Assembly (NCBI GenBank): GCA_020086605.1
Contig: JACBWW010000003.1
Location: forward strand, 4,687,260 to 4,751,259
Source of the DNA: Lanius collurio
Lineage: Eukaryota; Chordata; Aves; Passeriformes; Laniidae
Length of the DNA: 64,000 nt
Direction: 5' to 3'
Part shown: positions 23,801-38,800 of the stretch, in pieces
Layout: each line of letters opens with the position of its first letter
How positions within the stretch are numbered: the stretch's first letter is position 1
Position numbers and translations under genes: made by a program
Notes under the pieces: model-generated
Database searches by the model: none
What the model saw: the letters and a program-made list of their open reading frames with translations, nothing else
Told to the model about the DNA's origin: nothing

Positions 23801-26800
23801 AGTGAAACTAGATTGAGATGCCCATGGATGCTGCCATTCATCCCCATCAAGCTTACTGACTTACAGCTACAAAATGCCAGTTTGGGGCACACCTCTTACT
23901 GAAGGAGCAGTTTAGGTTGGTATTTTAACTGTTCAAATTAGGAAGAGGAAAGTAGGTTGTGTGGTGAGTCAGCGTGTCCATGGCCCATCATAACAAGCCC
24001 AGCCAATGTGGTTCCTAGCCCATGTGAAAGCCAGCCTGAAGTAGAACCCTGGCAGTGTTTTCCCGGTGACACTGTCATGGGCCCTATATGTCACATACTG
24101 TAGTCATATAAATCAAGTGGAATCAGCTCCAGCAGTGACACGTGCTGTTTTGCGGTTCTTGAGAGAAGTTACGCAATGCTGAACTTGCCTCGGGCATTCC
24201 CATTGAAACTTCAAAACTTATATAGTATACCTTCAGAAAGCATTAAATAATTTATGAGCAGTTTGTGTTCTTAACCAATCTTTGAAAACTCTCAGAAGAC
24301 TTTGTATTTTTTTTCTTAAAATATGAGTAACTGTGCATATGGAAGATCAAGTTTGGAGATTAAAAGCCTGGTTTCCCTTTCTGTATCGTTGTCACAGTTG
24401 TGGTGAAAGTCTTAAGTAAGAGCATGTCAGCAACCATTCCTAATTAACTCATGGCAGTGTGCCCAGTGTGCACACATTCATGCTCTTTCTCTCTGTGTAT
24501 AGATACACATCTCTTAGAGAAACAGCTCCTTACAAAGAAATAAATTGAGTGATTACATTAATTGACACAAATGTTCTTGAAAACAACCCATTTAATTTTG
24601 TTTAGGCATTTCCTGAGTGATGTCTCCTTAGTTTCTAACAAATAACCTATTGTAAAACTTACTAACAGAAGACTGTGTAGTGTAGTAGATTCCAAGGTTA
24701 ATTTATTTAAACCTGTCAGCTCTATACTCTCCGTTACACTGGAACTTAAAAATGCAATGTAAAAAAAGGTAAAACCAAAAACTCACAGGAACTTGGATGT
24801 ATGACAATACACTTTTACATGTTTGGCTTCAGTCTGCATTTTGTAGACTTAGGTGGTTGAGTAGCTGCTGTAGTGAAACGTTGAGGAAGGGTGGTACATA
24901 CTGACTGTGGTTTTGGGTTCAGGTACATACTGGCATTATTTTCTCTTTCTTCCCATCTAGACATTTAAAGTTATGGATGGATAAATTTGAATTCTAGAAT
25001 ATAGATATTGTCTTAGTATAAATTGATAAGAAATGCCAGAAGACAAAGGACTTGTTTGTTCTATGCCTGTCTTATACCACAGTGATCAAGTGGGAAGGTC
25101 CCTGGAACACCCACCCAGTGTGGCAGAAAGTGCATGAGGGAAATGAAGGAGGACGCAGCAACAGGATGCTGCTGGAACATTGTAGTGTCCCAGCCTTGTC
25201 CTTGGAAGGTGGTTGGGGCAGTCCTGGCCATATTTTCTCTGGGTATCACTCTACTGTGATTTTCTAGTGAATCTGCAGAGAGCAGGAGTGACTGGAGAAC
25301 AGCTGAGCAGGTGTCGCTCCTTTGCATTGCCATATCCACTGTGGTTATTATTCATTATATACCAGTGTTTGTCATTGAAATCTGAGTCCTATTTAAAACT
25401 GCATGCATTTATTTGGTTAACTATAAGAAAGCTTCTTGGATGTGCTGGCAACAGGTTTTGCCTCAGTGATTGATCCTGGTATCTGATAACTGTTTCCAAA
25501 ATCAGGTTGACTAGAGATATGGTACTTCTCTGAAGAAAATGAACCCACTCAACATTCACACATTTTTAATTTAAGTAATTGTTTATTTTAAAATAGATAT
25601 AATTATTACAAAGTAGTAAAGTTCCTGTGATTGAATAAGATCCTGAGAGTAGTGAAAGAATACATTGGACTTATAATGTGTCTACATTTACTGTCCATGC
25701 TTGGAAATGTCATGCTTACAGGCAACTAATTTCCTCGTGTCTTTGTTATGTTTTTACCAGCCATTTGGTAGTGATGATGGTTCAGAGTGATGTATCACAG
25801 CCAGTGGTAGGGACTGTAGGTAGTTTCCTACAGTCATTTAACTTTACTCATAGAAAAGTTAAGCAACTGTTCCATAGTCAAACCTCTATAGACAAGATGG
25901 AGGTGGGGACCCACTGAAGTCTCTTGGGCTGTGCTGGATCAATGTCTTAAGGAGGGTAAGGTGAATTGCCTTCTGGATCTGTCTTTATGGACCTGCAGAA
26001 TCCAGATGATCCGCTGAAAGGTGACACGTAGTTTATAGGATGAATAACGTGAGATGAAATTAATCGTGTCTTAACATGATCCTCTCTATTGGAAAGGACG
26101 GTGTTGGGGGTTTGAGTGTGACACTAGAGCGCACCCTAATCAGAAGCCAAAAGCAGGTTGAAGTATAGTATGCATGAATATACATTCCCAGGATCTGCAA
26201 AAACTTATTTTGGGACTGCTGTCACCAGTTGCTGTCATTTTAATGACATATCGTAATTGATATGCATTTGTTTTTCTGAATAATCCAAAGTAGGAAAGTA
26301 GGAGCTGGGGTACTTGGCTGACACATGGAGAATAAAAGTATATCTTGAAGTTTGCAAATGTGAATACAAAAGATGGTCTGCTAAGGCGCTTCTGTGGTAA
26401 ACAGGAGCTGAGAAATGGACAAGATGAGTTATGACCACTAGGCTTGAAATCAGGTTTTGTACTCGTAGTGGGTTTTTTGAAGCTTTTATGTCTTGTAAAA
26501 GGGTAATGTTTAGTGTCCATTATGTGTGCCACTTAATTGTTATTCAGCAACACTTCCAAGCATTTCCATTTCAGGGATTCATGAGTTTTTTAAAAATTTT
26601 CTTACGCTGTAATTTTTCCAGGGTTTAAATGCTTTGGGTTTGTAATCTCCAGAATGGGATTAATTTCTGAAGTTCAGTAAAACTCTTTCATTACAGAAAG
26701 ATAAGGAAAAGTGTGCTTCACTTTAGCAACACTCTGAGACTGCTAACAATTGAGACCTTCTATCAATTTAGCAAAGAATATATGTCTTGGAAATAATTTC

Positions 26801-29800
26801 TGACAGAAACGTGCAAATCTGCACAGAAGTTGAATAAAAGGGTTTTTTTCCTTATTTTTCGTTTGTTTTTTAATAAGGTTACTGGGGCACCACTCAGGTC
26901 AGGGTGTCTGTGCTGTCCAGCAGCCTGCCCTGCTACCATGGCAGGTCACTTCTCTGCACTCCTGTGCTGCCTTCCACCACAGAGCTAGTAAATTAAACCC
27001 ATTTTTTTAGTGCTGGCCTTTTTCTTGACTTTGGAAATTTAAGAAACATGTGCTCTGGTATGTCCTGTAGAAGGCTGACCTTTTCCTGCAGTGTGGAGTA
27101 TGCTCAAGGAAGGAGGCAGCAATGCACAGTGAATCACAAACAGTGTGGGGATTGCCTTGCTCTGTGCCAAATTATGTTTCCTATCTCCAGCATGTAATTT
27201 TCAGGCAAATCTGTTGAAGTCTTAAATCTATAATTAGACTTATAAGCTTCTTTAGACCTTTCAGCTTTCCTTTTTTTAAATGATTCATTATGGATTCCAT
27301 GAATCTTCCTGACGTATATTTCAATGAATGCTTTCCTGGTGTTTTTTGTTTTTTAATGTATTTATATTTTCCTTCAGTTTTCTAAAATATAGGAATATAT
27401 ACAGAGATCCTATTTCCATCAAGAAATGAACTCAAAATTACCTGGTAAAAGTGACTGATATATATGGAGATTTTTTTTTTCCTGGCAGTACTGAGCAGAA
27501 ATGTTTTTCAGTAGGCTAAAGTAAATATGTATTTCTAAAATTGGATTCATAGGTAGGTTTTTCTGCATTAAAAAGAAAAAAGTTAATTAGAATGTCACTC
27601 GTCACTCCTTTTCATTTTTTATGTGTCAATACATGAATGTCTGGCTAAATAAATCAATTTCATCACCCGGTGTTGGTGTGAGACAGTTCCCTCTGTGAAG
27701 GCCCCTCAGGACAAGTTACAGCCTGGAGGGACAGGCATTTTTGTACTTTGCTAGATAAGTGTGTGTGTATACATGTACCTACCAATGTATACATGCATGA
27801 GTGTTATTGCATGGTGTTCCTTTCATGTTTGAGAAGCAGCCTTCTGGGTGCCTCCTTTGCTCAAGTGTCATTTGTCCTTGTTGCTTCCTCATTTTCACAT
27901 ATTGATTACTTAAGAACTCTACAGACTTTTTGTTTTTCTCATAAGAATTTTAATGTTAGGTATAATCAGATTCAGATTTTTTTTTTCTTTCTGATCTGAA
28001 TAGATACTGCCTATTCTTTAAAGAAAACTAAGGTTTTTTTTTTTTAATTACAGACACAGTGGACTTAAATAGTTTGTAAAAATATTCTCAGTGTGCTATA
28101 GGTAAGCAGTTTGATTTCAATGTAATTTTCTTCTTTTGGGGAATTTTTGTGCCCCTAAATTGACCTAAGGGATTTTGGTGTTGCATTTTCTACTGATCAG
28201 TTTTGATTTCCCTTTTCAACAGAATATGTTTTGGAGGACTCACTGCTGTTCTGTTTCGGTAGGAGGGATGTCCTACCTGCTTTGGTATATGTTGTGACTT
28301 AGCAGCGTACAGAAGTTGAAGTCTGTCCTTTTGTCCCTTACAAGCCTCGGTGACCCCAGGCAATAAAAACTGCTAATATGGAATGCTCTAAGCAAAGAGA
28401 AATTATAATAAATGCCACCGTTATTTTAAAAGTCTTCTAGAGCAGGGGATTCTTTTAAGAATTTATGCATTTGGCTCAGCTGTTTCTTGGAATCCTTATG
28501 TTCATTTAGGGAAGTTCATATATGTATTTATAGGAAATACATTCTGGAGCTTAATCCAAAAGTTTGCAAACTTTCTGGCTCTCCATAGAGCCAAAGCCAT
28601 GCATTTCTATATCTAGTTTAGGTTTTTGTGGATTTCAATATTAGATTTTGCCAGCTGTATGGTTCCTCCAAATTCTTCTTCAGTGTGTACATACATTTCA
28701 GTTTTGTTGCTGGTTGTTTGGTTTGTTTTTTTTTTTTTCTCTTTATATGTTGCTGTTCCTTCACAGTTATATTTTTACTGTCTAGCACTTGTTCTATTTT
28801 CCAAAGCACAAGATATCAGTAGTTTATGTTACTGTTTTCCTGCACTTAGGTTTTACATTTCCTTTGGTTTTTTTTAATCTGAAGCACGTTTTGGCCATTG
28901 CTTGTTCTTTTATTTGAAATTGTGCAAAGACAGCTACTGCAGCTACACCAGCCCAGAATACCTCCTATTATTTTTCTTTTAAGACATTTTGGTAGTTTTC
29001 AGAATTTTATTAATAATGCTTCTGTGGAAATGGAACCTCTGTAAGAGCAACTTCCTAATGTGTTCTCATACAATTTTGCACACACATGCAGTTCTTTTAA
29101 GAACTGTAACTATCATACAAATGGATTTGAGGATTGTTTCCTGAAAATTAATAAATGCATTTGCACTTGTACTGCTATCCCGCTTTTACAGATGCAGAGA
29201 GAAGAAATATGATTATTATAGCCTGCCGAAAACCTCTGTTGTGATAGCTTTTTATAACGAGGCTTGGTCAACACTTCTGCGAACTGTTCACAGTGTTCTT
29301 GAGACATCTCCGGATATACTTTTGGAAGAAGTTATCCTTGTAGATGATTACAGTGACAAAGGTAGGAAGAATAAATCTAAATAATATTGATTGTTGATGG
29401 GGTTTTTGGTCAGCTAGTCATAGGAGAAAAAGTTATGCTGTTCAGGTCACATACCAGAAAACTGTACAACAAAGGCATCTCACTGGAAAATAGTTTTTCT
29501 TGTTGTGTGCCAATGAAAAATTTGGCTTCTGGACCAAATTTAGTTTAGAATGGGGAAGCACATTTGCTGTGTTGTAGCATGAGTGCTTGCGTGTGTCGAT
29601 AACTTCAGTCTGATCAGAGCACTTCAGGTTTCCTGAATTGAGCAAGTTTCGATTGCAGCAATGCTCCCCTGGTGTCTCATATAATGACAGTGACCTAGTT
29701 CTTTGGTCTTGTTTGAATAGCAGGACATAAAGGCAGTGCTGGCATTTTCTACCACACATGAATTGTGTTAAGAATAAAACTTTTATACAGAAAGTTTTAA

Positions 29801-32800
29801 GTAACATTTGAGAAGCATTTATGAATCTGGAAATGAATTAGAGAGGTAAATGTGAGACATTCGATTTCTTAAAAGTGACTGTGATTTGTGTCCATCCAAG
29901 TTCTGTGCTTTTTTCATGACCCTTCTAAACATATATAGCAGAATCGGAGTTCAAAATGCCAGAATCTTTAGGGCATTACTATGAGTAATATGCAACTGAG
30001 GAGAGAGCTTCCTATAGCATGACATAAACAAATCATTTCAGACTATATTATTCCCTCTCTTTTTTTTGCTGGTTACAGAACATTTAAAGGAGAAGTTGGA
30101 GAACTACGTGGCTGGCCTACGCAAGGTGCGTCTTATCCGCGCCAATAAGCGAGAGGGGCTGGTTCGAGCCCGCTTGCTGGGGGCGTCTGTGGCGAAAGGA
30201 GACATCCTAACGTTCCTGGACTGCCACTGTGAATGCCATGAGGGCTGGCTGGAGCCACTGCTGGCAAGGTGAGCTTATGCTCTGGGCTGGTTTTCTCTCT
30301 CACTGGGTAAGAAGGGGTGAGACAGTTTGGCCCGCTTTTGCAGTGGAAAAATGAGTCATAGTTTACCAAAGGTTACTGCAGTCTGGTCCCTGAGGCGCTG
30401 CAAGTGTTTGTCTCCTGGCTGTGGGGAAGCAAATGGAAGTGTGAAAGATCAGGACTGAACCTGGTGGGTTTTTTGTTTTGTTTTTTTTTTTTTTTCTTTT
30501 CTGGAGGACCAAGCTGCTCTTTTTCTTCAGTCAGTGGTAAGTTTTAGTTTTCAGGAAGACTAGTCCACGCCCCCAGCTTTGAAATTACCTTGGTAAAGGA
30601 GGCTACTTCTGTCAGCCTGGGTGGTGGATGAGTGGAAGGTTAGGAAAGATGTGTGCCCCCTGCAAGGCAACGTTTACATAAGCAGACTGGAATACCAGTC
30701 AATACCATCTTCTTAGTCCTGACTGGTTCTAGTATAAAGCATCATGGTGTAGGATAGGGAGGAGTTAATGTTATGTCAACACTGACTCTTGCTTGGAAAC
30801 CATCTGTCCTGGGACATTGTACTTAATGCCTGTGTACTCTCTTGTCTATACTGCAGATCTGTCAGGCTGCTCAGAAAACTTCTGTTAATTAAAAGCAAGC
30901 AAACAACAAAAACCCAAGGAACCTTCTCAAAACTCTAACAGAAACCCTCTAGAAACCATAATAGTAGCCTTCTGTTACAGCTGAGAATATTCATTATACT
31001 CTTGAAGCCTCACCCATGTGTAGCCAGCAGCCATACATGCATGATTCTTGTTATGGGTTCAGCCACCGGTACCTCTCCACAGCACCCGCTGCTCCTGCAT
31101 CATGTCATGAGGCTTTTGTCCCTTTTGCCAACAGCTCATGTCTTTACCCCCTTGGATGCCATTAGCAGATCCTGATAGATACAGGACCTGAATCAGATCG
31201 CCTAAATATTGTATATAGAAAAACAGCTCTCTTTAAAACATAATCAAAGGAAAAGAAATCTTTCCTCAAGGCCAGTGGTTTGATTTATATCCTGTTAAGA
31301 TTCCCGTCAGATACTGTAGACTGTAGAAAAGGACCAGAAAAAACAGCCCTATACAAACTGGAGAGAGACTTCCAAAAGCACATAGTGTCTTTATCTGTGC
31401 ACAGCTTCCTGATTCCTAGTGGGACTTGTGTTCTCAAATTCCACGTCTCTTTGAAATTTTATCTAGAATACAATTTGGTTTTCTTAAAATTGTCATACTT
31501 ATCTTGTTTCTAAATTTCACACCGAGTGTATTCCAGGCAACTGTGATAGCGTGAAGAACGGAAAAGGGACAAACATCAAATCATAAGTGTGGGTTTACCA
31601 ACTGTCCCTTAAAGAAAGTGTATGACTGGGGAGACGATTCTGTGATTTCTTCACTTCTTTAGTGCACCACTAGATGGCAATCTTGAGGAAGGATTGGGAG
31701 TTTTTTAAACGTACTAATCACCACCTGTAAAAAGTTAGCCCTCTCCTGGAATTCCTGCCGTTTTTGCTGCAGATGCAGACGTGCATCTCTAAGGGGGTTT
31801 TTCTGCAGCATATCTGACTCAAATGTATGGCAGCAATACAACAATGTAGCATTTTGCAGTGCAAACACAGTTGTATTTGTAAGCTGCCTGTGCATTGTAC
31901 CATCTAGTTAATTCTTAACTTACAGAAAAGGTGATGGCTTTTCACTTACTTCATTCCTTTCATAATTGAATTCATATGTCAGCTACCTAATTTTTACTTA
32001 TTTGCCTACTTGTTACAGGAGGGGAAAAATATTTTTACATTTTATTGTTTGGGTTTTTTTCTTCTGTGTATGTGCATCATTTTCATTGCTTTGTACAATG
32101 AGGATTTGTACAAAGTTTTATGCAAGTGAGACAGGAGATAGCAATATTTGTATAAACCCTTTTGTGTGCTCTACCAAACAAGATCTCAATAGGAGATCAT
32201 AAAGAAGAAAACAGCTGTTTCACATATTCCCTCCGGCAACAAGAAACCATTTCATATTTAAGGCAGTCTTTCTCAGCTCAGACAATACTTCTTTGGAACT
32301 GCTGCTGTTCTCTGCTGCATTTTACCATCACAAGCTACTCTAATTTCAGAGTATGAGCCCTTGGTCAGCCTACAGGTTTTAAGTTTAATAATCGCATGAG
32401 GAATGAGCTCCCTTTGAATGACACTTGCACTGCATCTTTTACTTGTTCAACAGTATAATATGATCAGCTTTCCTTCACATCTGAAATATGTAAATGAAAG
32501 ATGCAGAGCTGAAGTGCATATCTGCATCTTTAAGTCAAACAAGTTACTTCATCTCACTGAACTATCAGGGGACGTCTAACATTAGAACAGGGAAGATGAT
32601 AAACAGGGATTTAAAAGAAAAACCTGGGCTTGAGCTTGTGTGCTTGATGTTGCTGCTAGTACTGAGGGAAGCTGTTCTAGAGGGTGAGGAGAAGGCTAAG
32701 AATCCCACTGCCTGCTGTAATGGCAGATCCTTTGGGAAAGGAATCCTGAAAACTCTTCATGGTATTGAGAAATGGGAAAAAGGGGTTTATCTCCTTGTCG

Positions 32801-35800
32801 AAGTAGATCTGCAAGAAATGCCATCAGCACGGATGTATTCTTAGTATGATAAAGATCTTGACTATCTTTAGATCACCCTTGGTGATAGGAATGTCATTCT
32901 GCAGTGCTATCTTGTTTCTCCTTTTCATCTCCTATGTTGCCAGGGTTTCTGGAGGCTTCCTTCAGATATGTTTCATTGTTGGAAGTCTAATTCCCATGTT
33001 GCAGGTTTGTTTTTTTCTAAGCTCAGGGCTTCTTTTTGAGTTACTGTTACAGTACTCAGTACATTTGCAGATGATCACAGTTTCAAGAACAGCTATGACT
33101 TCAAGGGTCAAGAGTCTGGCTAGTTTATTATTTATTGTTGAAGAACAATGCAATTAAGTTGCTCTCTTAAAAACAGTTACCTGTACAAAAGAAAATAGAT
33201 AGTTTTTCTTGATAAAGTGGTGCTGGCTGTGGCAGCCAAGCCAGATGCTGAATGTGTTATCTCATGCCATCTGGCATGCCTTGCTTCCACAGTTCCGGAA
33301 GGTTGATGCTTGCCAGGTGCCTACAGCGGAGTCCATCCTGAGATATCCTCCTGTTGATCCCCAGTAGGAAAATGGGGCTTTGTCTTGTATTTCTTGTATC
33401 ATCATTTCCTTGCATTGCAGCATGAATTGAAAGGAGCAAAACTTCATGTTTGGAACCTGTAAGCATTCTTTGTTCTTGTAAGTTCTAGTTTGTTTTTTTT
33501 TTTTTTTTAGAGAAGTTTCTAATGGAAGTCCCCCTTTTGTTTTAAAAACATACCAGGATTGCTGAAGAAGAAACAGCTGTTGTCTGCCCTGTTATTGATG
33601 TTATTGACTGGAATACATTTGAGTACTTGGGAAATGCTGGTGAGCCACAGATTGGTGGATTTGATTGGAGGCTGGTCTTCACTTGGCATAGTACTCCTGA
33701 AAGAGAACAGAAACGGAGGAAGTCCAAGACTGATGTGATCAGGTTAATTTTTATGCATGCTGTGAAACTATGAATGTGTTTTTGGTTTCACCTGAAAATG
33801 CCAGGTGCCGAAAGATATTTGGGAAATGAACATATTACTGAGAATTATGTATTTTGTTTAATTCCCCATTTTTTTCAAAATAGCTCTTGTTTACCATGCT
33901 TCTGGAAAAAATATTGCTTTAAAAGCTGAAATTCCTGTGTCATCTTCCATATGGACAACTTATTGCAAAGTAGTCTCTTGACTCCTCTAGGCAAACTCTT
34001 ACAAATGCTTATTAGCACATGGAAAGAGTGTAACTGGTTAACTAATACTGGAGGATGTCCTCTGTGCAAAGCAAAGAGCTTCGTGTTGTGAAAAATGTAT
34101 CAGGGGCGACGATGAAAAGGGAAAAAAATCACTAATCTGATTAAGAAGGTAAAAGTAGTTTTGAAGATTTAATTTTTCTGTGCTATAATGATAGTTGTAG
34201 TTCACTGTGCTATTTTCAAAGGTGAACTATTTTGAACTATTTTACTGGGGTGAAACAATACACCCACTATCCACCATGGTCTCTTTGAAGCGTTAACTCG
34301 CAGAGCTCAGGCCGATGCCTTCATTATGGGTTTTAGTTTTGGGGTTTTTTTAAGACAAGATGCCATCAATTGGTATTATTTGTTGTATTTTTAGGAGAGG
34401 TAAGATAATAGAACAAACGAGGCATCTGGAAAATGGGAATGGTACACAAGATTCTAGTAGCTGAGCATCTGCCATGTTCAACCTATCCCCATCTGCTATG
34501 GAAGTTGCTATCTTTCAGCAGTTTATTGTAGTAAATTAACCTGTTTGGCATTTTTAATACTGTGATTTTTGTTCGTACATTTATCTGTTACCCTATAGAC
34601 CGCAAAAAATACAGAATTATAAATTTTTCTCAGTCTTTTCTAGATTGCTTATCATGATGTGGGAAATATTCAGTATTTCACAAATATTAATGAAGTTATC
34701 CTCAACTGAGTGAACTGTCTTTTAAATGGGAAAAACGAGGTAGTAATTTAGTCTTTCTCAGCATTTATTAATCCACATCCTCCTGTAGTAAATATTTTTA
34801 AAATATTTAATTCAAATATGATGCTTTTTTTCTTCATGATAAGAAGCATTGTCTTTGACATGCCAAGAAGAAAATGATGAGGGATGAAGTTTCATGGTAG
34901 CCTGAGGACTATGAGCTCAACAAGTGTCTGGAGAAAGCCGCAGTGCTCGGAGTCGTGTCACCAACAGCTGGGTTTGGAAAGATGAGATCTGGAGGGAAAC
35001 AGAAGGACTTGACTGCTTATGGAGTCTGTGATTTTTCCTTCTGTCTTGTCTCATCTCATTCCATTCTTTGAAACAACATATGACAGTGTGAGACAGTGTT
35101 GCTTCAAAAAGATAGCTGGTAAAATTAGTTTTGACAGATTAAGAATAATTGATCATTGCATCTCACATTTGTTTATATTTACCTCAACAGCAATTTAGTA
35201 AAATTCATGAAATGTCAGCTGAACTTAGTTCTAATCAGCCTTATATACTTGGCACTTAAAAGAGAGTCACCCTAAGACCATAAACAGTTAGGAGCAATAT
35301 TGAACAAATACGAATTTATGCACGTGTGCACACCCTGCCCCACTGAAAGTACACTCCTTAAGTGCACTGTCACCCTGGGCCTTGCTATCTTCAGTGAGGA
35401 ACCAGTTATGACTCCTGATTTTCCTTTCTTTTTTTCCCCAAACTTGGTAAAAAATTTAAGAACATACAGAGGGGTAGATTTTCTTAGAAAGAAAACTAAT
35501 CTCTTTAGGGTCAAATTTACTTAAAAATTGATATCTGAGAGTTTTTTTACAATTGATATTAGTGTGATCAAGAATGTTGTTTTTAATTATTAAAGCACAA
35601 GTATTTCTTTAATTATTACCTAACTGAAATAGATAAGGATACAGCACTTAGAATTTCAGAGCTAATGTTCTATTGTGTGAAGAGGCTCTTCATTTGCACA
35701 GAAAGACACTGCAATAGGAAAAAATTATTTTAACACAATATTTTTACATTCTGGTCCTTTTTTAAGATACAGTTTTTTATTACAAAATTAAATTCAAATG

Positions 35801-38800
35801 GCCTCACAATAATTGATACATTTATGACTATTACTTTGTATCCAGAAAAGACTGAGAAAATAGAAAATAAAAATATATTGTATTTTTTTATCTGTTGCAT
35901 TGGTTTAATATTTTTTCCTTTTATTCAATTCAGAGTTACTGTCCTCTTTTATAGGTCTCCAACCATGGCAGGTGGATTATTTTCTGTGAGCAAGAAGTAT
36001 TTTGATTATCTTGGTTCCTATGACACAGGAATGGAAGTCTGGGGAGGAGAAAATCTTGAATTCTCATTTAGGGTAGGTGGTTTAATTGAAAGTTTCTTTT
36101 CCTCAGAATACAACAAGTTCTTTTTTCTTTCTTCATGCCCTTTTACTTAATGAGGTAGCTGTAACGTAAGCAAGTGTTAAGAAGGGAGTATTTTGGAAGA
36201 TGTTTATATGAATCTTGTTTTTACACTTCAGGATAGCTGTGTTTTTCTTCCAAAGAGCCATTTTAAAGCAATTTTTAAAAACATATCTTTGTTTTGAGCT
36301 CTAGTGTAAAATGTAAAAAGGGGCTTGATACTAGTGGGTGAAGTTTACATCCTGCAGCTTGAAGGAAGTTATTGGGAAGAAGATTTATAGTTCTTTGATG
36401 TGACTCAGAGTTCTTGCTGTGGTTAATGGAGTGAGCAGTTCCCAGTGGGGCAGGAGAAGGCAGCCCCTGTGCTAATTTTAAGGCTTTATTTGCTTCACCT
36501 GAGGAAAAAGTTTGTATAAAGGGTATAAAAGGTGGGAGGGAAGACCTCCAGTAACTGTAGTTACTCCACAGGAAGCTGGACCAAGTGCTCAGGTGTGAGG
36601 CACGTGGCTGTAATGAGAAGGATTTACAGCAGGAAAAGAGAGGAGACACAGGACAGTCCAGACTGGTTATCAAAGCAATGTTGTCCTCCTCAGCTCAGCT
36701 GTTATATCAGTGCTGTGGCTGATTCCCACTGAGCACTGGCTGCCTGTGGTTTGCCTCATATCACACTTAGTTCATTGAAGCAATCCAGTGGTAATGTAAG
36801 AGGGAAGTTGTAGGGCTGCTTTTGGCTTTCAGGGAGTTCAAAACCTTTTCTCCTGGATTTCCCATGTCTGTTCTGCCCATCATCTGTTATATTTGATGGT
36901 CATGTTTGCATTTCTCTATGTCATCTAATTGTGGTATGGGAGGGGTTTTGTTTTTTTTTACCAGGTGATGGTGATTTCAGGGATAAATAGCATTTTAATG
37001 GTACAAAACCACTTTCTTGAGAAAGGAGGCATCAGCAGACTATCTCTCTTGATGTCTGTGTGTTAACTAGGGAAGCATGGAGACTTCCTAGCTGTTTTTC
37101 TGGTCTCCTGCTGCCTGCAGTGCAGAAATCATACAAAAGATGGTATAAAAATAAGGAACAAAAATTATTAGGAATGATAACAAGCACATGCCTAGAGCTG
37201 ATATGGTTTCTCTCTGGAGGGAGATTTCTCAGCTGGAAATGCTGTTTGATCTGAGTTCAGGACCACCTCCTTTTTCACTTAGAGAAAAGTTTCTGGCGCA
37301 TAAGCCCAAACACAGCCTGCTTAGTAGTCTTGGTCTAGTTCAGCAGGCCTCCACCTGAAGAGCAAAGCAGCTGACCCACCTCCATCAGGTCTGTGACCTT
37401 CTGAAAGAGAAGTCTTTGCTTCCAGTGTATCCAGAACTGCAACTCCTTGTAGAAAACCTCTAATATGGCACACTTGGCATGCAGTTCTTGGCTTTCTGCT
37501 CTGCGTGCTTGCTTTAGGGGAGACCAAGGCTTGCAGACAACCTGAGCCCTTCCCTTTGATGCAGAGTGCCCCAGTACCAGCTGCTGCTTTAGACCCAGCC
37601 TTTCATTGCCATTGACCTCTATGAAGCTCTGGCAGCCAGTCTTGTTTTTTATGTCACTGGTTCCCCTGAGCCAGGACTCCGGGTGGGGTGCAGCAGCATG
37701 TATGAGCAGTGCCTTTACTCCTTCAGCTTGCGGGACTGTGGTCTCCTCATGGGACAGAGGAAGCATCAGAGGCAGCCCAGCACACAGGAGAGGCACAATG
37801 GGAGCAGCAGAGTCCCCAGGAGGCAGTGCACAAGAACGCTGCCATGCCCTGCAGGGGCTAAGCCAGCACGTGGGTGCAGGTGGATCAAGCGACTCCTGGG
37901 AGACAAATAATTTAACAGGACAGACTGGGCAATGGCCAACAAATATGCCTGGCCATGGCAATTTTCCTAGTGCAGATTGCCAGTAGCATCTGGGCATTTG
38001 TACACAACATGCTTTGCTCTGTTTGATTTGGAGCCCTTGTACTTGTGCTCTGTGTGGTGGGGATTTTTGTGGAAGAGAGCAGAGTGCTACGATGTTGTTT
38101 AACTGTGTTCTTTTGGCTGCCCAGAGTGTTCCAAGAGGTCGGAAGGGATAAATCATTGTTAACATTGTTGTCCTTTTGTTTTCTAGACCTGTCAGACCTG
38201 AAAATTAGGAGCAGAGCTACTCAAAACCACTGTAAATTAGTTTATTGTTGTTCTCGTCTCTGAAAACACCACTCTTTCCCAATGACATGAAAAGACTTGT
38301 CCTCAAGCCTCTTCTTTCTTGCACTTTGATTATTCTGAACTGAAGAAATTCTCTGTGGTTTTTGAGAGGTGCAACAAGGACAAAGCTTTCGCTAAAAGCA
38401 TGATGACTAAGAGAGATGGAGGCTACGTGCTGAATGCAGAATTGAGTCAATGTACCTTGATTTTGGATTGCTTAATGCTATTTGGCTGGATAAAATTTCA
38501 CTTCATGGGCATAATGGGCATTGAAACCCCTCTTTCTGAGGGATTCAAAACATGCTCTTTCATCTTCTCCCTCTTGTACTCAGAGCAAAGGGAACCTGGT
38601 TGCAGCTTCCCTCCCCTCTCTGCTCTTGGTCCTGCAAGTGGCACTGCAATGTAAGTTTGTTTCTGGACCAAGGCTTAATATGCCCGTGGTCTGTTCTTCA
38701 GCTCACCATGTGCAAAAAGGCCTTTCTTCTCAGAAATGTTTTTGCTCCTGAGCCTGGATGATACGCCTCAGAACACTTGGGGTCTTCTCTTTTCCAGTAT

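Larger units (their letters stand above)
15959..29191 (+). other. GALNT12: GALNT12 intron 1
   Basis: A 13.2 kb first intron, the longest in the gene, as is usual. It holds the CR1 relics described separately, a 30-base T run at 17834-17863, a T/TTTG-rich stretch at 18387-18437, and several shorter A or T runs. I see no internal exon or RNA gene. The overlapping open frames around 23.3-23.9 kb occur on both strands and look like chance. Confidence 0.7.

Noticed and set aside
23340..23902. Frames of 131 and 112 codons on both strands in GALNT12 intron 1
   Set aside because: They overlap each other on opposite strands, show no domain and have no splice-site support as an exon set.
26140..26532. 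A 130-codon minus-strand frame in intron 1, with a second overlapping frame
   Set aside because: No recognisable motif. Two overlapping frames being open points to chance or a noncoding element; conservation could not be tested.
32494..32844. A 116-codon plus-strand frame in intron 3
   Set aside because: No similarity recognised, no matching splice sites, and length is within what chance gives in an intron.
35824..36150. A single 108-codon gene around GALNT12 exon 5
   Set aside because: Only 35955-36072 is the conserved exon; the flanking codons are intron read-through in the same frame.
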